From positions 11,072,501-11,136,500 of the forward strand of contig JALJCS010000012.1 in assembly GCA_023055355.1 (NCBI GenBank): a stretch of DNA of 64,000 nucleotides, read 5' to 3'. Origin of the DNA: Agelaius tricolor (Eukaryota; Chordata; Aves; Passeriformes; Icteridae). Below the pieces are notes generated by a model. It made no database searches and had not been told where the DNA came from. It was given only the letters and a program-made list of their open reading frames with translations. Positions within the stretch are counted from its first letter, which is position 1, and every line of letters starts with the position of its first letter. Shown one piece after another: positions 24,572-36,720 of the stretch. Made by a program: the position numbers and the translations under genes.

Positions 24572-27500
24572 AGCCGAACACTGATCCCTTAATGGTATTA
24601 ATTAGACCTGAGCAGATATGATATTCAGGCTGTGTTGGCATTTAGTACCACACCTGCTGTAAAAGACTACAAAGTGGTGTTAATTGGTACCACTTTTTCA
24701 GACTCAGTTTGCTTCTCTGTAATGTTAGCAGATTTGTTAGGCAGATAAATTCATCCTTTTAGCTAAGACAGTGTTTGCTGATTTGGGAAAATACAAAAAA
24801 ATAACTTCTATGGGTAGATTTTCTTGGATTTTGCTTTAATTACTTTTTTCCCTGATGGAGAATAAGAATGTTGTGGGTCTTACAGCATGCTACCTAATGT
24901 CCCTAACAAACAGACTGAGACTGTTAATGAACATTGATAGAAACAATTGATTATTCTACTGTTAATTAGACTTCCACTTTCTCACATGATCACTGCAGAA
25001 TCAAATCACGTAATTCAGTTGCCTGAATCTCTCATTTGCAGGAGATTTGCAGGATTTTGTACAACCTAGGTTTAATTAGCTAAATGACAGCACCTGTAGT
25101 TGCAGATAGCCTTAGCAGAAGAAGGTAACCATTATATAGAAATAATGAGCGTGCACAGTAAACCTTCCTATAACCAACATTCAGAGTAGCCCCCAAGGTG
25201 AAGGGGAGGATATGCTTTGCAACTTGCATCTACTTTTTAATTTCTTGAAAAAACCAAATGTCCAAACAGCAACCAATTATGGTAGAATAGGAGAAAGGCA
25301 GATAAAAGCCCCCACCAGTGTTGCAGGGAATAATTATGGCTGTTTTACCTTCATACAAGAGTAGCTACAGAAAATCTATTTATTCTGATCTTCTTTTTGA
25401 AGGCCAAGCCATTCTATGTAAAAGAAAAAGTTGCACAACTTTTAGAAATCTTTCTGTCTTGAGATGCTTTGAGGGAGAGGCCATTATAATTTTTTTAATC
25501 TACTTTGGAAGCAAAAATTATAAATTTATCTGTAGGTAGGAAAACATTGTTCCATTCATCTCTTGGCACATGCCTTCAGAGCGTGTAGTACTTGACTGTT
25601 TGAAGAGCTCTGCTGTTAAAAATATGTTAAAAACAGGCTCCAGGTAGAATCAGAACTATTTTTGAGTGTAGTAGGGGCAGCAGTATCAAAGAGCCTTTGC
25701 CTTAAGTCCAAGAGAGTGGTGCAAGAGCAGATGTGGTATCTGGTACAAACCTCACTGCTTCTAGACCCTAATCTGTTCTCTAATGCATACAATTAGGAAG
25801 ACAGAGGTATAGGAGAATTGGCATATGTGAGGAAGCACAGAAGATGGGAGGGAAAGAAATAGGATAAATTCTTTGTGGGAACCAGACCTTGGATATAGCA
25901 GTAGATGTTTTACTCATTCAAAAGAGGAACAAAAGTTATGGCAGTAGAGAGGTCAGCTGTGGGAAGGGAAAGCAAGAAAGCAAGAGATGCTTTCTATCCC
26001 TGCTGCTCTCTCCTATATCCCAGAAGCATTATTTGCTCATCTTCCCAAGCCTCCCTCTGCTCCCCATGAGATCTTCTTCTGCAGAGCATTCTTGAGGCAG
26101 GAGAAACCAGTTCTGCTGCCAAGTAAAGGACTTCTGAGTGGGCTCAAAGAAACCCTGCTCTCCCCCTTCATCCCAGCTCATGTCCAGAGAGAACTATTTG
26201 TTTCCCAGTCTTGCTGCTTCTAGCAAAATTCTGCATGTGCTCATGTCTGAGAGTAAGAAAGGTTGTTCAACATAGCTCTCGTGGCAAAATCAGAGTTTTG
26301 TGCCATATATATCATGTATGTAACTTTGAACTCCTGCAAAATGTAATAATCAAATCATAATTCAGCAAATAATTTGCAAATTCAAGGACCATCTTAATTC
26401 TCTGCTTGCTGAATCTGTTAAATGGGTGTTGCAGATCTTCTTGAAACTCCATGTGCTGTTTTTCATTCAAGGCAGAGCAGAAGTAAAACTCAGGCCTAAA
26501 TAAGGTAAATCATCACTGTTTAGGTTTTATGCAGCATTGTAGGTCTGCTTTAATGTTAAGTTATATGCTTACAAACGACTTCTCCAATACCCAAGGACTC
26601 AAGTAATTATGCATATGTTTTCAGAGTAGTGTCTTAGGCAAACTGACATTTTATGTGCTTAAAATGGTATGTCAGCTAATAAAAGTAGAAGAAAAATGGT
26701 TGTTAACTATTCCAATAGTAAAAAACTTGTAAAAATCATCTTTCATCGTTTACCAGGCAGAAACTGAGGTAAAAATACAAAGCCAAGGTCTTGCTACTAA
26801 GAATTTTTATATACACATATGCTTCAACTATGATTATTGTCCTCTTAAAGTGAATTAAAACTCTTTGTCCCTAGAGTGAATTAATAAGTGTCCCTAGAGT
26901 CATTTAATATGAGTGCTGTCACATTAGTGTTTCTGTTCAGTAATTTTTGTGGAATTTCTTGACAATATGATGGGTTTTGTTGAAAGTGAAGTGAATCTAC
27001 CAAAATAATATATACTAAAATAATATTGTAAATGTAACTAGTTCAGACTAATGATGAATTAGTAAAGTTTATGAATTGATGGTCTTTAATTTGGTTATAT
27101 CACATTTTAATAAATTTATAACTCTTTTAATTAATTTCACTGTAAGTATCAATATAGATAGAAATACATAGAAATCTAGAAAAGTATCAGCAGGAAGATG
27201 TTGCAACCAGCACTAATCTCAAAAGTTTAGACAATTTATCTGGGGGATTGTTATGGTCTGAGGCACTGCAGGATGGAGTTGTTCTTGCTTCAGTGCTCTC
27301 AAAGATTAATGAAGGAAATCCCACTGCTTTAGAATTCTTGCTGTTTTCCTCTTCCTATGATGGCACTTCCTTGAGAGCATGTAATAGGAGATAGGTTTGA
27401 ATCACAGATCTGAACTTCAAAAATCTTTATCTGGCTCAAAATTTAGTTCTACTTCTGCTGCACAAAAGAAGAGTGAACGTAATAGTGGCTTTCAGTTTTG

Positions 27501-29790
27501 TCATAAAGGTGAAAAAGCTGAGTTTATGGAGGAGATTTCTTTTGAATGTGCCTGGAGTAATTTTTATTAACTTAAGAAGATTATTCTTATTTAATTTAAG
27601 TTTTTTAAGGTAAAGGAAAAATTACTTTTTACATTACATTACTTCTCTCATTGAAGTATAATTCTCATTTTTGAAGAACCTTGTCCTTGTTTAATTATTT
27701 TAAAATTAATCCTTTTTTTTGAATTTATGCAGGCCTTACTGAATCACAGCAAGGAGCTGTACAGGATGTATCCCATGCTTCTTTACTAGGCTGCCATGAT
27801 GCCCTTGTGGTTGTGTTGGTATTTTGGTCTTGTCTGTACAAACTCACACCTGATGCTGTGCCATTCCAGCATGGCAGCTTATGTTTTTTGTCATCCTTTA
27901 CTGTTTAGGTAAATGTAGAAGTTTTTAGGATGTCCACAGGGTTTCATTGCTGCTTATTACTATGAGGTAATCCTGCAGCACATTCCAGCTTTTTTGTGGC
28001 AATTTTTTTCTGAAGAGAATAAAATTCATCAGATCAAATGAGATGTTGCAAGAGTGTGTGTTCTCAAAATGCCTGCTGGGATTAAGGGCTTAACTTGGAT
28101 GTACAAGGTCTCTGTACTCAAATGCTGGTACAAATGAATCCTAAACTCCTTATTCTACTGGTTTTTTCAAAGCTGAAGGCGCTTGCTCCCATGGGCATCC
28201 ATTTAATTTGAGCTACTTTGGAACAGAAACTTAAATACAAATAAACACACAAATTTTAATAAATATATTGTAGAAATATATCTGTTGCAAAGAAAGTGGA
28301 GTCCTGCAATTAATGGAACAACAGGATGTTTGATTGCTGTATCTTCTTTTATTGGTACACTCAAGAGTGTGTTAAAATTACAGTAAAGGTGCAAGAACTT
28401 TTCACTCCTAAGTACTCATGTTTATGTAAACCAAATGACAGTTAAACCATATTTATTATTTCATTTCTAATCTATGAAGAAAAATGTAATGCCATTTGGA
28501 GATCATTGATGTTTTCTCACCTTAGTCAGCAAATAGTTGTTAGTGTATAAAGGGAATACTTGACAATGAGGAAAACATTTCTTGGTACTCTTGATTTTCT
28601 CTTCAGTATTTGAGGATAACACAGATCAGGGATTTTGAATAAAACATGTGTGTTTCACATGCATTACTCTGTAGGTTAGCAGTGTGAAAAATTGAATGTT
28701 GTTCAGTATTCTATATCACAAGAGTAAAAGCATATCCTGTGCAGTATTTTCTATAAAAGCTGGATGAAATGTCCATAGATGACTTACCACATTGTGAAGC
28801 ATGTTTGAAACTTCTGTTCCTTGATGATTGCCTCCATAATGGGGTCAAACAACTCCAGCTTTGCTGAGCAGTGATTTTTGGTAAGCAGTGATTCTTCTAA
28901 GTAACACATTGTCTAGTGATAAGTAGCTGCTTACAGGAGCTGTAGTTTTTTTGCAGAGGAAACCATATAACCTTAGGAGTGGTGGAGGCTGAAACAGTAG
29001 TGATGTCTGAGAGGATATGGCACTATAGAGACTTGACTTTACAGGCTGTGGATTAAAAAAACCCAGCAGCAGCAGAACAGGTTGAAATTTGAGAAGGAAC
29101 AAAAATCTTATGGGTTTCAAAATTAAAATCTTTATATGAAGTTTTTTGCATGTGGTACACCACAGATCAAACTTTTACCATTTTTATTCTGCAGTTGAAC
29201 AAATTTGGTCTCTGTTTGGGGACTAGAGTTCTCTCTAAGGTTTCACTTCTCTCATCCTGTGCAAATACTGATCAGATTAAGTCTTTTTGGAAGAACATCC
29301 TCTCTCATTCAAAAAGCAAGTATAAAGGAGTAGTTACATCTTTATCATGCCCAAGTGGAGGAATGAAGAATAAAAGTGCATGTCATGGGCAAACTGAAGC
29401 TCTTTGACACATTTTAGAAGCCTAAATGTACTATTTTCAAGCAGGGTTTCAAGGACATTTCCAGGAACAGCTATTTGGATAAAGGTAGAGTCATAAGAAG
29501 AGTTCAGAGTTGTTGATAATGCTCATATAAGGCCATAGTACTTGTATCTTTTCTTAAACATTTTTTCCATCCAGTGGCAAGCTTTGGATTATACTGGTAC
29601 TTAAGCAGTTGAACTGGAGAATAGGAGAAAAATAACTGCGCTATTTAATTTGACAAATATTGAAAACCAGAAAATTTGAGATGGATCTTTGCTTCTAATA
29701 AAAAAATAACAAAATCAAATAAATTTGCTGCATTAACAGTAAGGAGGAGGAGCAAAAGGAAAAACCTCAAGTCAAAATAATTTGATTGTG
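24572..29790. other. Long AT-rich spacer
   Basis: More than 5 kb without a recognised exon, RNA gene or transposon. At 26823-26912 there are degenerate direct repeats of an AGAGTGAATTAA/GTCCCTAGAGT unit. At 27000-27180 the sequence is extremely AT-rich. No frame exceeds about 90 codons and none has a signature. Confidence 0.55.
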
Positions 29791-30237
29791 ATGGTCAACT
29801 TCTATTTTCCCATGCTGTTTCCATTGCTGATTCCGTTATTAGTCCTTGCAAATGTTCAGCCCAATGAGCAGTGCGCATCTCAGCCCATTTTTGGAGCTGC
29901 AATCTGTACTGATTTTAAAAGTGAGAAGCAAGAAACCCAAACAGTAGACTGGGGAGCAGCTGCTGTTGTAAAGGGAAAGATGGGGGAAGTTGGAAGAGAG
30001 CAAATGAATAATGAAGTGGAAAACAATTATACACATGTATTAAAATGTTTTAGTCGTGGCCTTCTCAGGAACTGGGTGTTTTCTGAGCAGAAAGAAAATG
30101 ATGGATTAGATGACAAATCCTACCTAGGTCTAGGAGTCACCCCCATGTGCAGGGATAACGGAGCTGTTATCCCTGACTGGGGACATTTCTACTCTGTCAT
30201 GATTGTACAGAGAGGCAATGTTGCTGACCTAGAATGA
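29791..30237 (+). CDS. Intronless 148-codon ORF, possible small secreted protein (unrecognised)
   Basis: This is the longest open frame in the window. The ATG at 29791 has G at -3 and G at +4, a good start context, and the frame runs 148 codons to TGA at 30235. Residues 1-20 form a hydrophobic stretch (MVNFYFPMLFPLLIPLLVLA), like a signal peptide or a single membrane segment. The remainder is hydrophilic with four cysteines (C28, C39, C86, C120) and one N-glycosylation sequon (N79-Y80-T81). That would suit a secreted or luminal protein, but I recognise no family. A frame of this length is not rare by chance in 64 kb, and no promoter, splice sites or clear polyadenylation signal frame it. It could be a chance ORF, a young de novo gene or a fragment of an unknown element. 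Confidence 0.15.
   Translation: MVNFYFPMLFPLLIPLLVLANVQPNEQCASQPIFGAAICTDFKSEKQETQTVDWGAAAVVKGKMGEVGREQMNNEVENNYTHVLKCFSRGLLRNWVFSEQKENDGLDDKSYLGLGVTPMCRDNGAVIPDWGHFYSVMIVQRGNVADLE
30151..30174. repeat. 24-nt inverted repeat inside the 148-codon ORF
   Basis: AGGGATAAC (30151-30159) and GTTATCCCT (30166-30174) are exact reverse complements around GGAGCT. With one G-T wobble and a further G-C pair the stem could extend to 11 pairs. It lies near the 3' end of the ORF. Confidence 0.7.
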
Positions 30238-32414
30238 ATTATTTTCCCCTTTTTTCTTTTGGCCAAAGGGCTGAAAAGACAGTTATTTCCACAGCTTTAA
30301 CTACAATCCACAGAATGTATATTTTTCCGAGAGTGAAGTTATTGCCTTAGCCTCCAATTCCCTTTCAGGCTTAACCTTTCAAAGCAAAATTGCCACTTGT
30401 TTGTTCTCTCAAAGCTTTTAACTTGTTCAACAAAGTATGAAATTACTGCAAAGTAGTAATGAATAAGTGATCCTTTTGGCTTTTACTCAATCTACTGGCA
30501 TAAAGAAATTTTGGTTCCTGTGTAATTGGTGTACATAATTAAAAATATGAGGGTTTACTGCTTTGTTCAGTTTCTCTGCTTTCCTTGATGTGGCTGTACT
30601 GTGGACTGGATGCTTTGCTTGATGGGGCTTGGATGCTGCTGGGATTGTTGGAATAACTTGTTTTCTGAAGTAGACAGTAAATCTAATTCTCTAATGTCTG
30701 TGTTGTGAGATCAGCCAATCCTTGGTGCAAGTTAGCCCAAACTCAGTTTTCCTTGCAGTCAGTAAAGCTGTCAGCAGAACAAAGGGGCATTTTGTGTTTG
30801 TTTCCTGGGCTGAGCACTGAGGAGGAGGCAGGAATAGAGACCAGTGTGGTGACTTTGCTTTGCACAGGCATTTGTGGCTAAAAAAGTCCTTGTTGGGCCA
30901 GAGAGGCAGCTGTGGCAGGTATAGCATTTCAGCACACTACAGCTGTTTCCTTTAAGAACTCTATTCTTCCTGTTTTAATTATTCTAGAACACTGTCAGAA
31001 ATAATTAGTATTAAAAGGTCAGTAGCAGTTTCCACTTAATTAGTTCTGAAAACATTTTTTGTTTAGAGAGAGTCCCACAGGGATATTTTTCCACACACAA
31101 ATAGGAATAAGAAGTGGCTCCAGTGTGGAGTGAAGCTCCCTTGCAGAGAACTGGAAGCAAGGCAGGGCTGGCTGAGCCCGCTGCTACCCTGGGCCCACAG
31201 CTGAGCTGGGGCTGAGCACCAGGCTCTGCCTCTGGGCACTGCTGCAGCCTCACCATGCTCAACCAGAGCTCCCCAGTCACTGCACAGTGCTGGGGCCTTC
31301 AGCAGTCCCTGTGGCTCCTGGAGCTCCCAGAGCAGTTACAGCACAGCTCTGTGCCTCAGGTAGCACAACTCATCGTGTGTGTAAGGGCAGGGCTCAGGTA
31401 CTGTTGGTATTTAACTAAGTCAAACATCAGCAGATTTAAACCACATTGGGGGAAGAGTAGGAATTGATTCTGTCCACAACACAGCTGACTTTGTATGTGA
31501 CAATGAGCTAACGCTGAATTCATATTTTCAACAACACATATCCACATAAATTCCTTAAGAAAAATATTTTAAAAGAAATTTGAGGATTTCACTGCATCAC
31601 CTGCAGCCTTCTTCCTATTGTGTTTTTGTGGTGTATCTGCTCAATCAAAGAGCATTCAATTAGAGAACATTCTTATTAATGTTTTTTTACTTTTCTTCTG
31701 CCATGTGTTTGAGATATTGTGATATATCTAGCTACAGAGCAATAATTAATTTAAATGAGTCTAAATCTTCTCTGTTCTTTACTTATACTTTGATGCAGAG
31801 AAGTATTACAATAACCTTTCTGTTATTGTGAACACCCTGATCATACCCTCAAAATCAGAGTTGGCACTTAAAAAAAAGTCCTTAATTGCATTGTAGATTA
31901 CAATAAACTTTCTGCTGAATACTGAGAAGTAAACTCTGTGTTCTCAGTTATTTCAAGTTGGCCTAGCTAGGAGGGAGTGACTTTAAAATGGAGCAAAGAA
32001 ATTCAGCAAAATTTATGCAAAATTATTAAGAAAATAATTATCATTGTATATACACAGGTAAATGCTGATGCAATTTTTTTTTCTGTAAAACTTCTATAAA
32101 TATTCTTTGGCTGTTTTTTTGGTTTCCTACTATAGTATTTTGATGAGCTTTACTGAGTAATGTATTGAGGCTGTAGTTAATTAAAGCATTCCCGCTGATC
32201 TAGTGTGTTTGCATTTATCCAGGCTTCCAATTTGGCTACCTCAGACAATCTCATGGGCATTAATAAATTAACATCCATAACCCTGAAACTAGTAAGAGGG
32301 ATTAGTACTCCTGTTTATAATTGTAGGCTGAAATTAGAGTAAAGAGAGAAATGTGTGTTGCAGGTCAAAATCAAGAATTGTGGTTTTGGAAGGTATTTTC
32401 AGACTTTGATATTA
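30238..32414. other. Spacer with a GC-richer patch at 31130-31370
   Basis: No gene recognised. The patch at about 31130-31370 is GC-rich and CpG-poor (gggcccacagctgagctggg, ctgtggctcctggagctccc) and opens frames on both strands without a signature. The rest is AT-rich. Confidence 0.5.
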
Positions 32415-32464
32415 ATGTATATATACACACACAGAGAAATATATATACACACATATATACATAC
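32415..32464. repeat. TA/CA compound microsatellite
   Basis: About 50 bases of alternating purine-pyrimidine: TATATATACACACACAC, a short gagaaa break, then ATATATATACACACATATATACATAC. It forms two imperfect copies of a TA-then-CA block. Confidence 0.85.
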
Positions 32465-33636
32465 CATGGAGTGCTGAATTGTAGTTGCTTAATAATGACC
32501 AAGGATTAAGATGGTTACAGTGTCAGGGTTAGAGTTCAGAATCCTGTCTCTCAGGTGAGCACTTGAACGAGCAGAGTGCTGTTTTTCATTGGTTTGGGGT
32601 GTTATTCTGACTAGTAGCTCGGGAGGTAAGTGTTTGAAATGGAGAAATCTTTTTCATCCCTTTGAGTAAAATCCACTAGGGAGGATGGTTGGAGGGGCTT
32701 GTAGAAAGTTCTTTTAATGCTGGATTTTTTTCAATGCATAAGAGGAAAAAAAGGCAACTGAAACTTTGAATGGGTATTGAAATGGTTTGGATCCCTAAGT
32801 GGAATTGATATGTTTTACCTTAATTTCTGTGGCACTGTATCTGTCAATGCTATTAATACCCCTCTGTATAGACTGGCATTTTTGTATAATTTTGGTGCAA
32901 ATTTGTCTTGCATGTAATTTGGATGAGGCATATTGAAACCAGAAATTTATGGATAAGTAAATGGGCTGTTTTTTCTGATAACAGATGCTAACTTCTGCCA
33001 AGTTATTAGCACTGACATGCCTTCCACTGTGGAAATGCTCAGCTCTGTTTAAACATGGGGCTACTGAAGTGCAACTCCCTTATCTGAGTAGTGCAGATTT
33101 AGCCAGAAGAACAGGGATATGCTTCTTGGTCAAGCAGGCCTTTTCCTTTTCTCTTTTCCTTTAGAAAGATCTTTCTTTTTGAAATTTAGGAGGTTTATTT
33201 TGTTAACATTGCTAACCAGAGAAGGTTTGCTCCATCAGTTATGTGCAGACATGGGATGGGTTGCTGTACTTTCATGGAACAGCTCTTTGCAATCCATGAT
33301 TCTGCACTCATTGCAAAATCTAGGACTCAGATCTAGAGAGACAGTAGGCGTGCTGATATCTTAAATACCGTGGTTCAGCTGAATCCAAGTCCTGAATTCT
33401 GTGATTCAGTTGCTCCTGTCTGCTGTGGTCTCTTTACTGCCTTCCTGTATCTCCCTTGGGAACTGCCACCCCTCCCAGTGTGACCCATGAATGGCCAGAC
33501 AGCTATTTTCAGCAAGTTGGTGCCTGTATTCCTGCACAGATCCTACTTGAATTTCCTGCCTGTCTTTAGTGTGCTGTATTCTCCAAGCCAAACCATGGAG
33601 TTGGTTTACTGTTGAGGACATGCAATACCATAGCAG
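32465..33636. other. Non-coding spacer
   Basis: No exon, RNA or repeat is recognised. A CAG|GTGAGC donor-like site at 32552 has no matching acceptor that I trust. Confidence 0.5.
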
Positions 33637-33836
33637 TTTTTCACCCAGAGAGTGGGCACTGGAACAGACTCCCCAGGGTGCTCACAGCACCAAGGCTGAC
33701 AGAGTTTAGGAAGTGTTTAGACAATGCTCTCAGGCCCATGGTGTGACTTTTAGGTTTCCCTGCTTAGGGCCAGGAGTTGGGCTTGATGGCCCTGGTGTGT
33801 CCCTTCCAACTCAGCATATTCTATGATTGCATGATC
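33637..33836 (+). mobile_element. CR1 LINE 3' fragment, plus strand (second subtype)
   Basis: A 5'-truncated CR1 tail. It contains 'cacccagagagtgggcactg', 'gaacagactccccaggg', 'tcacagcaccaaggctgac', 'agtgtttagacaatgctctc', 'gggccaggagttgggcttg' and the terminal 'gtcccttccaactcagcat' with 'ttctatgattgcatgat'. The 'acaatgctctcaggcccatg' and 'ccaactcagcat' blocks differ from those of the element at 5305, so the two belong to different CR1 subfamilies. It has no coding capacity. Confidence 0.93.
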
Positions 33837-36020
33837 TGATTTGCAACCTGTGTGCTGGTGCTCATCTCCTGTGTGCCATGGTGGTGAGGAGCTTGGCTCA
33901 GAGCTCTTACCAAAAGCAAAGGGAGCACAGAGAGCTAAATGCCATTTCTGTGGCCAGCCCTAAATAGCTTAGCTTGATATGGAGAAGGATTTCAGAGCTG
34001 AGGGTCAGGGAACCAGTTCTAAATGCAGTGGAGCTCATCTTTTGCACTCACTGTGGCAGTAACAGCTCCTTCTGTGTGCTCTGCTGCATCTGAACATTGC
34101 TAGGAAAGGGAGCAGTTTTGCATGCCTTACCCCTCACCTGCTCCTTCTCCTGTCTGCTACACCACAGGTGCACCCATACGTGCAGAGCTCCTATGTTCCT
34201 GGAAAATGCCAGTCACACAGAACCTCTGAATATTCCATCTATTTTACCAGCAGAACCATGCTCTGCCTGCAATCTGGAAAATGTCAGAAGAGTTCAGGAG
34301 TATCATAAAATATTATTTCCTCAGTAATAAATGGATACTTTGGATCATCCAGGCAGACAAAGCTCAGCAACAGAGGCTTTTAAAACTTCCCTTACAGTCA
34401 TATAAAAGAAAAATGCAGAACCATTTACATTTAAAAAAAAGAAAAGAATAATGGACACTTAAATACATATCTGCTAAATACTGCACTACTCCTATAATTT
34501 AAATGGTTAAAAGGTATCTGAGCTGCTTAGATGGTTTAGCAGCCTTTAGTTATCTCTCCATTTTTGCATGTCAGGCCCTCAGTCAGCCACCTCATTGCCC
34601 ATTCCATTTCTAGTTTCTTAGAAACAGATATAATAGCCTTTCTGTGCCTAAAGAGAAGCTGTAAGAAAAAATGCATAAAAATCTTGTGCTGTTATTCTTC
34701 ACAACTTCACAAGCATTTTACTCTCTCAGTATTTTTTGGAGCCTAACAATTATTAGTTGTACTGTGGTGCTCTTTGTTGGTTTTATTGAAAGCTAAAAGT
34801 TCCTAATAATATGCCATGAACAGAAACTATTACAACTTTTTTTGACACAAACAGCACACCATCCCACCCCATTGCCAGATCTAGCATCAAGCTGTTGCTG
34901 TTCATATTTATTGTTGTGCTGACAAAGGACGTACTGTACTTTGAAGGCATTCTTGTTTTCAGTTTTTCATGGTAGGATGCACTTCTGTATAAAAATCATG
35001 GTATTTATACTGTTATCCTCCATTGCTTATGTGTGATGGATGATAAAGCTCTGCAAATCCAGTGCTGTTTGTTTTGGTTTTGATATGAAACTGCAATTTG
35101 CTTGCAAAAATTGCTCCTATTTCTGTGTTTTTAATTACATCTGTGATGTCAAAAGAGAATCCTGTCAAATGTCTCTCAACCTGCTTTGCAGACCAAAAGC
35201 TAGTGGAAAACTGTTTATGTACTTGAAAAATAAGATGTAAAATATACTTGAAAGGTGATAAATTCTTGGGTTGCCTAAACAGACATTCCTGAACTTTTGC
35301 CATTTGATCCTTCCACATAACAAACTGTTGTAATTCTTTCTTCAAAAATATTTTTCAAAGATTTCCAAGAGTGGCTCTGTTCAAAGAAGTAACATGTAAA
35401 GTTCATTTTAGGTATTGGATATTAAGAAAAACCAAACAAGGAAGGAAACAAACAAATTTTCCATCACCCAAATCCCCAAATTAACTTTTCTTAATATTCA
35501 AACAAGATAGCTGACTGGTATTTTTCTGTCTATTTCACCTGGCACTCTCTCATAACCATGAAGAGGAAATACTTTTTTTTATCAGTGGAACAGTCAGCCC
35601 TCCAGAAGATATAATCAATTGAGAGGGAAACAATTACCTACAAAGTTAATAACATTATAAATTATGCAATAATTCTGCAAGACAGAGTGATACATAGATC
35701 TTGCTAAAGAAATTATTTACTTAGGTATGCAAAATCTGGTTGTTTCAGAAGCTCACCTCCAACTCTGAGAATTACAATATTCTTCATATCAAACTTATCT
35801 GGAAAGTAGTGCTTGGGACCAAAGATTTTCTTCCCAAAAAAAATGAAAATAATTATCTCTACTCTGTGTAAAGCATTAAGTAAATGTAAAATCATAGGGA
35901 GTTAGGAAAATTTTAAGTTCCTATTTGTCTGGATTTATTGGCTTAGATCAAATGTACAGCAGAACTGTTGAGAACAGAATCAAATACACTTGTACACAGT
36001 ATTAAGGAATGTGCATTTTG
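33837..36020. other. Non-coding spacer
   Basis: The first 300 bases after the CR1 are moderately GC-rich without exon signals. A pyrimidine-rich acceptor-like site ends at 34165 (ctgtctgctacaccacag), followed by an open frame that stops at TAA in front of AATAAA near 34327. That resembles a terminal exon, but the peptide is unrecognised and no upstream exon is visible. The rest is AT-rich. Confidence 0.45.
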
Positions 36021-36060
36021 TTTATTACTGCAGCTATCTGTTTATTACTGCAAGTTACAG
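36021..36060 (+). repeat. Two-copy 20-bp tandem repeat
   Basis: Two consecutive 20-base units begin TTTATTACTGCA (36021 and 36041). The first 12 bases are identical and the last 8 diverged. Confidence 0.6.
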
Positions 36061-36690
36061 TCTGATTTTGCCAGGTGCTGAAGAATGCTCTGTGTTGCCT
36101 CTGTTGGAAGCTGTTCACTTCTGTAGTTCAACCCAAAAAGATATGTCAAGGCTTCTAATTAAATGAATTAATGTATAATGCCAGGTGAGTAATGCAGAAG
36201 ACTTTCAGAAAAAGTTCCATTTGTGAAATGGAGTGTTTGTTTGTTCTGTTTTTTTAATTAGTTTTTCAGTGTATGAGTGGGTTTCAGTCCTCTAGTCTTG
36301 ACAAGAGAAGCTTCATGGGACCTGACTACCAAAATGCTCTGTCTTGTGAGGCTAAATAGGCGCTCTCAAGCCATGATGTAAATTAATAGAAGGGGCACAA
36401 AGGTCAAGTCTACACACTTGAAAATTATCTGTAATCTGTCTACATCAAGTGGCCAAAGAAACTGCTGGAATTTTCCCGTTGAAGAAAGCTCTGAGGAAGC
36501 ATCTGTGGGTTTTATGTTTGTTGCTGTGTAACTGATGAAAGTGTTCCATTTTACTTTCTACTCGTGCAGTCATTGCCAGCTGTAATGAGTAATAAAAAAA
36601 TGACAAATGCCACTGACTTACATACAAATATTTGTGGTTTTAAGATAAAGTACAACCCAGAGTAATTATAAAATCAAGGCTGCTTTATAG
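36061..36690. other. AT-rich spacer
   Basis: A CAG|GTGAGT perfect donor-like site lies at 36184, and a possible acceptor (gattttgccag) ends near 36075. The 110-base interval between them is closed by stops in all three frames, so at most it could be a non-coding exon. Confidence 0.45.
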
Positions 36691-36720
36691 AAATATATAT
36701 ATTTATTTATACACACACAC
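36691..36720. repeat. TA/CA compound microsatellite
   Basis: ATATATATATTTATTTAT followed by ACACACACAC. Short compound simple repeat. Confidence 0.8.

Noticed and set aside
32415..36720. TA/CA microsatellites as a structured element
   Set aside because: Ordinary compound simple repeats; alternating purine-pyrimidine order alone explains their self-complementarity.
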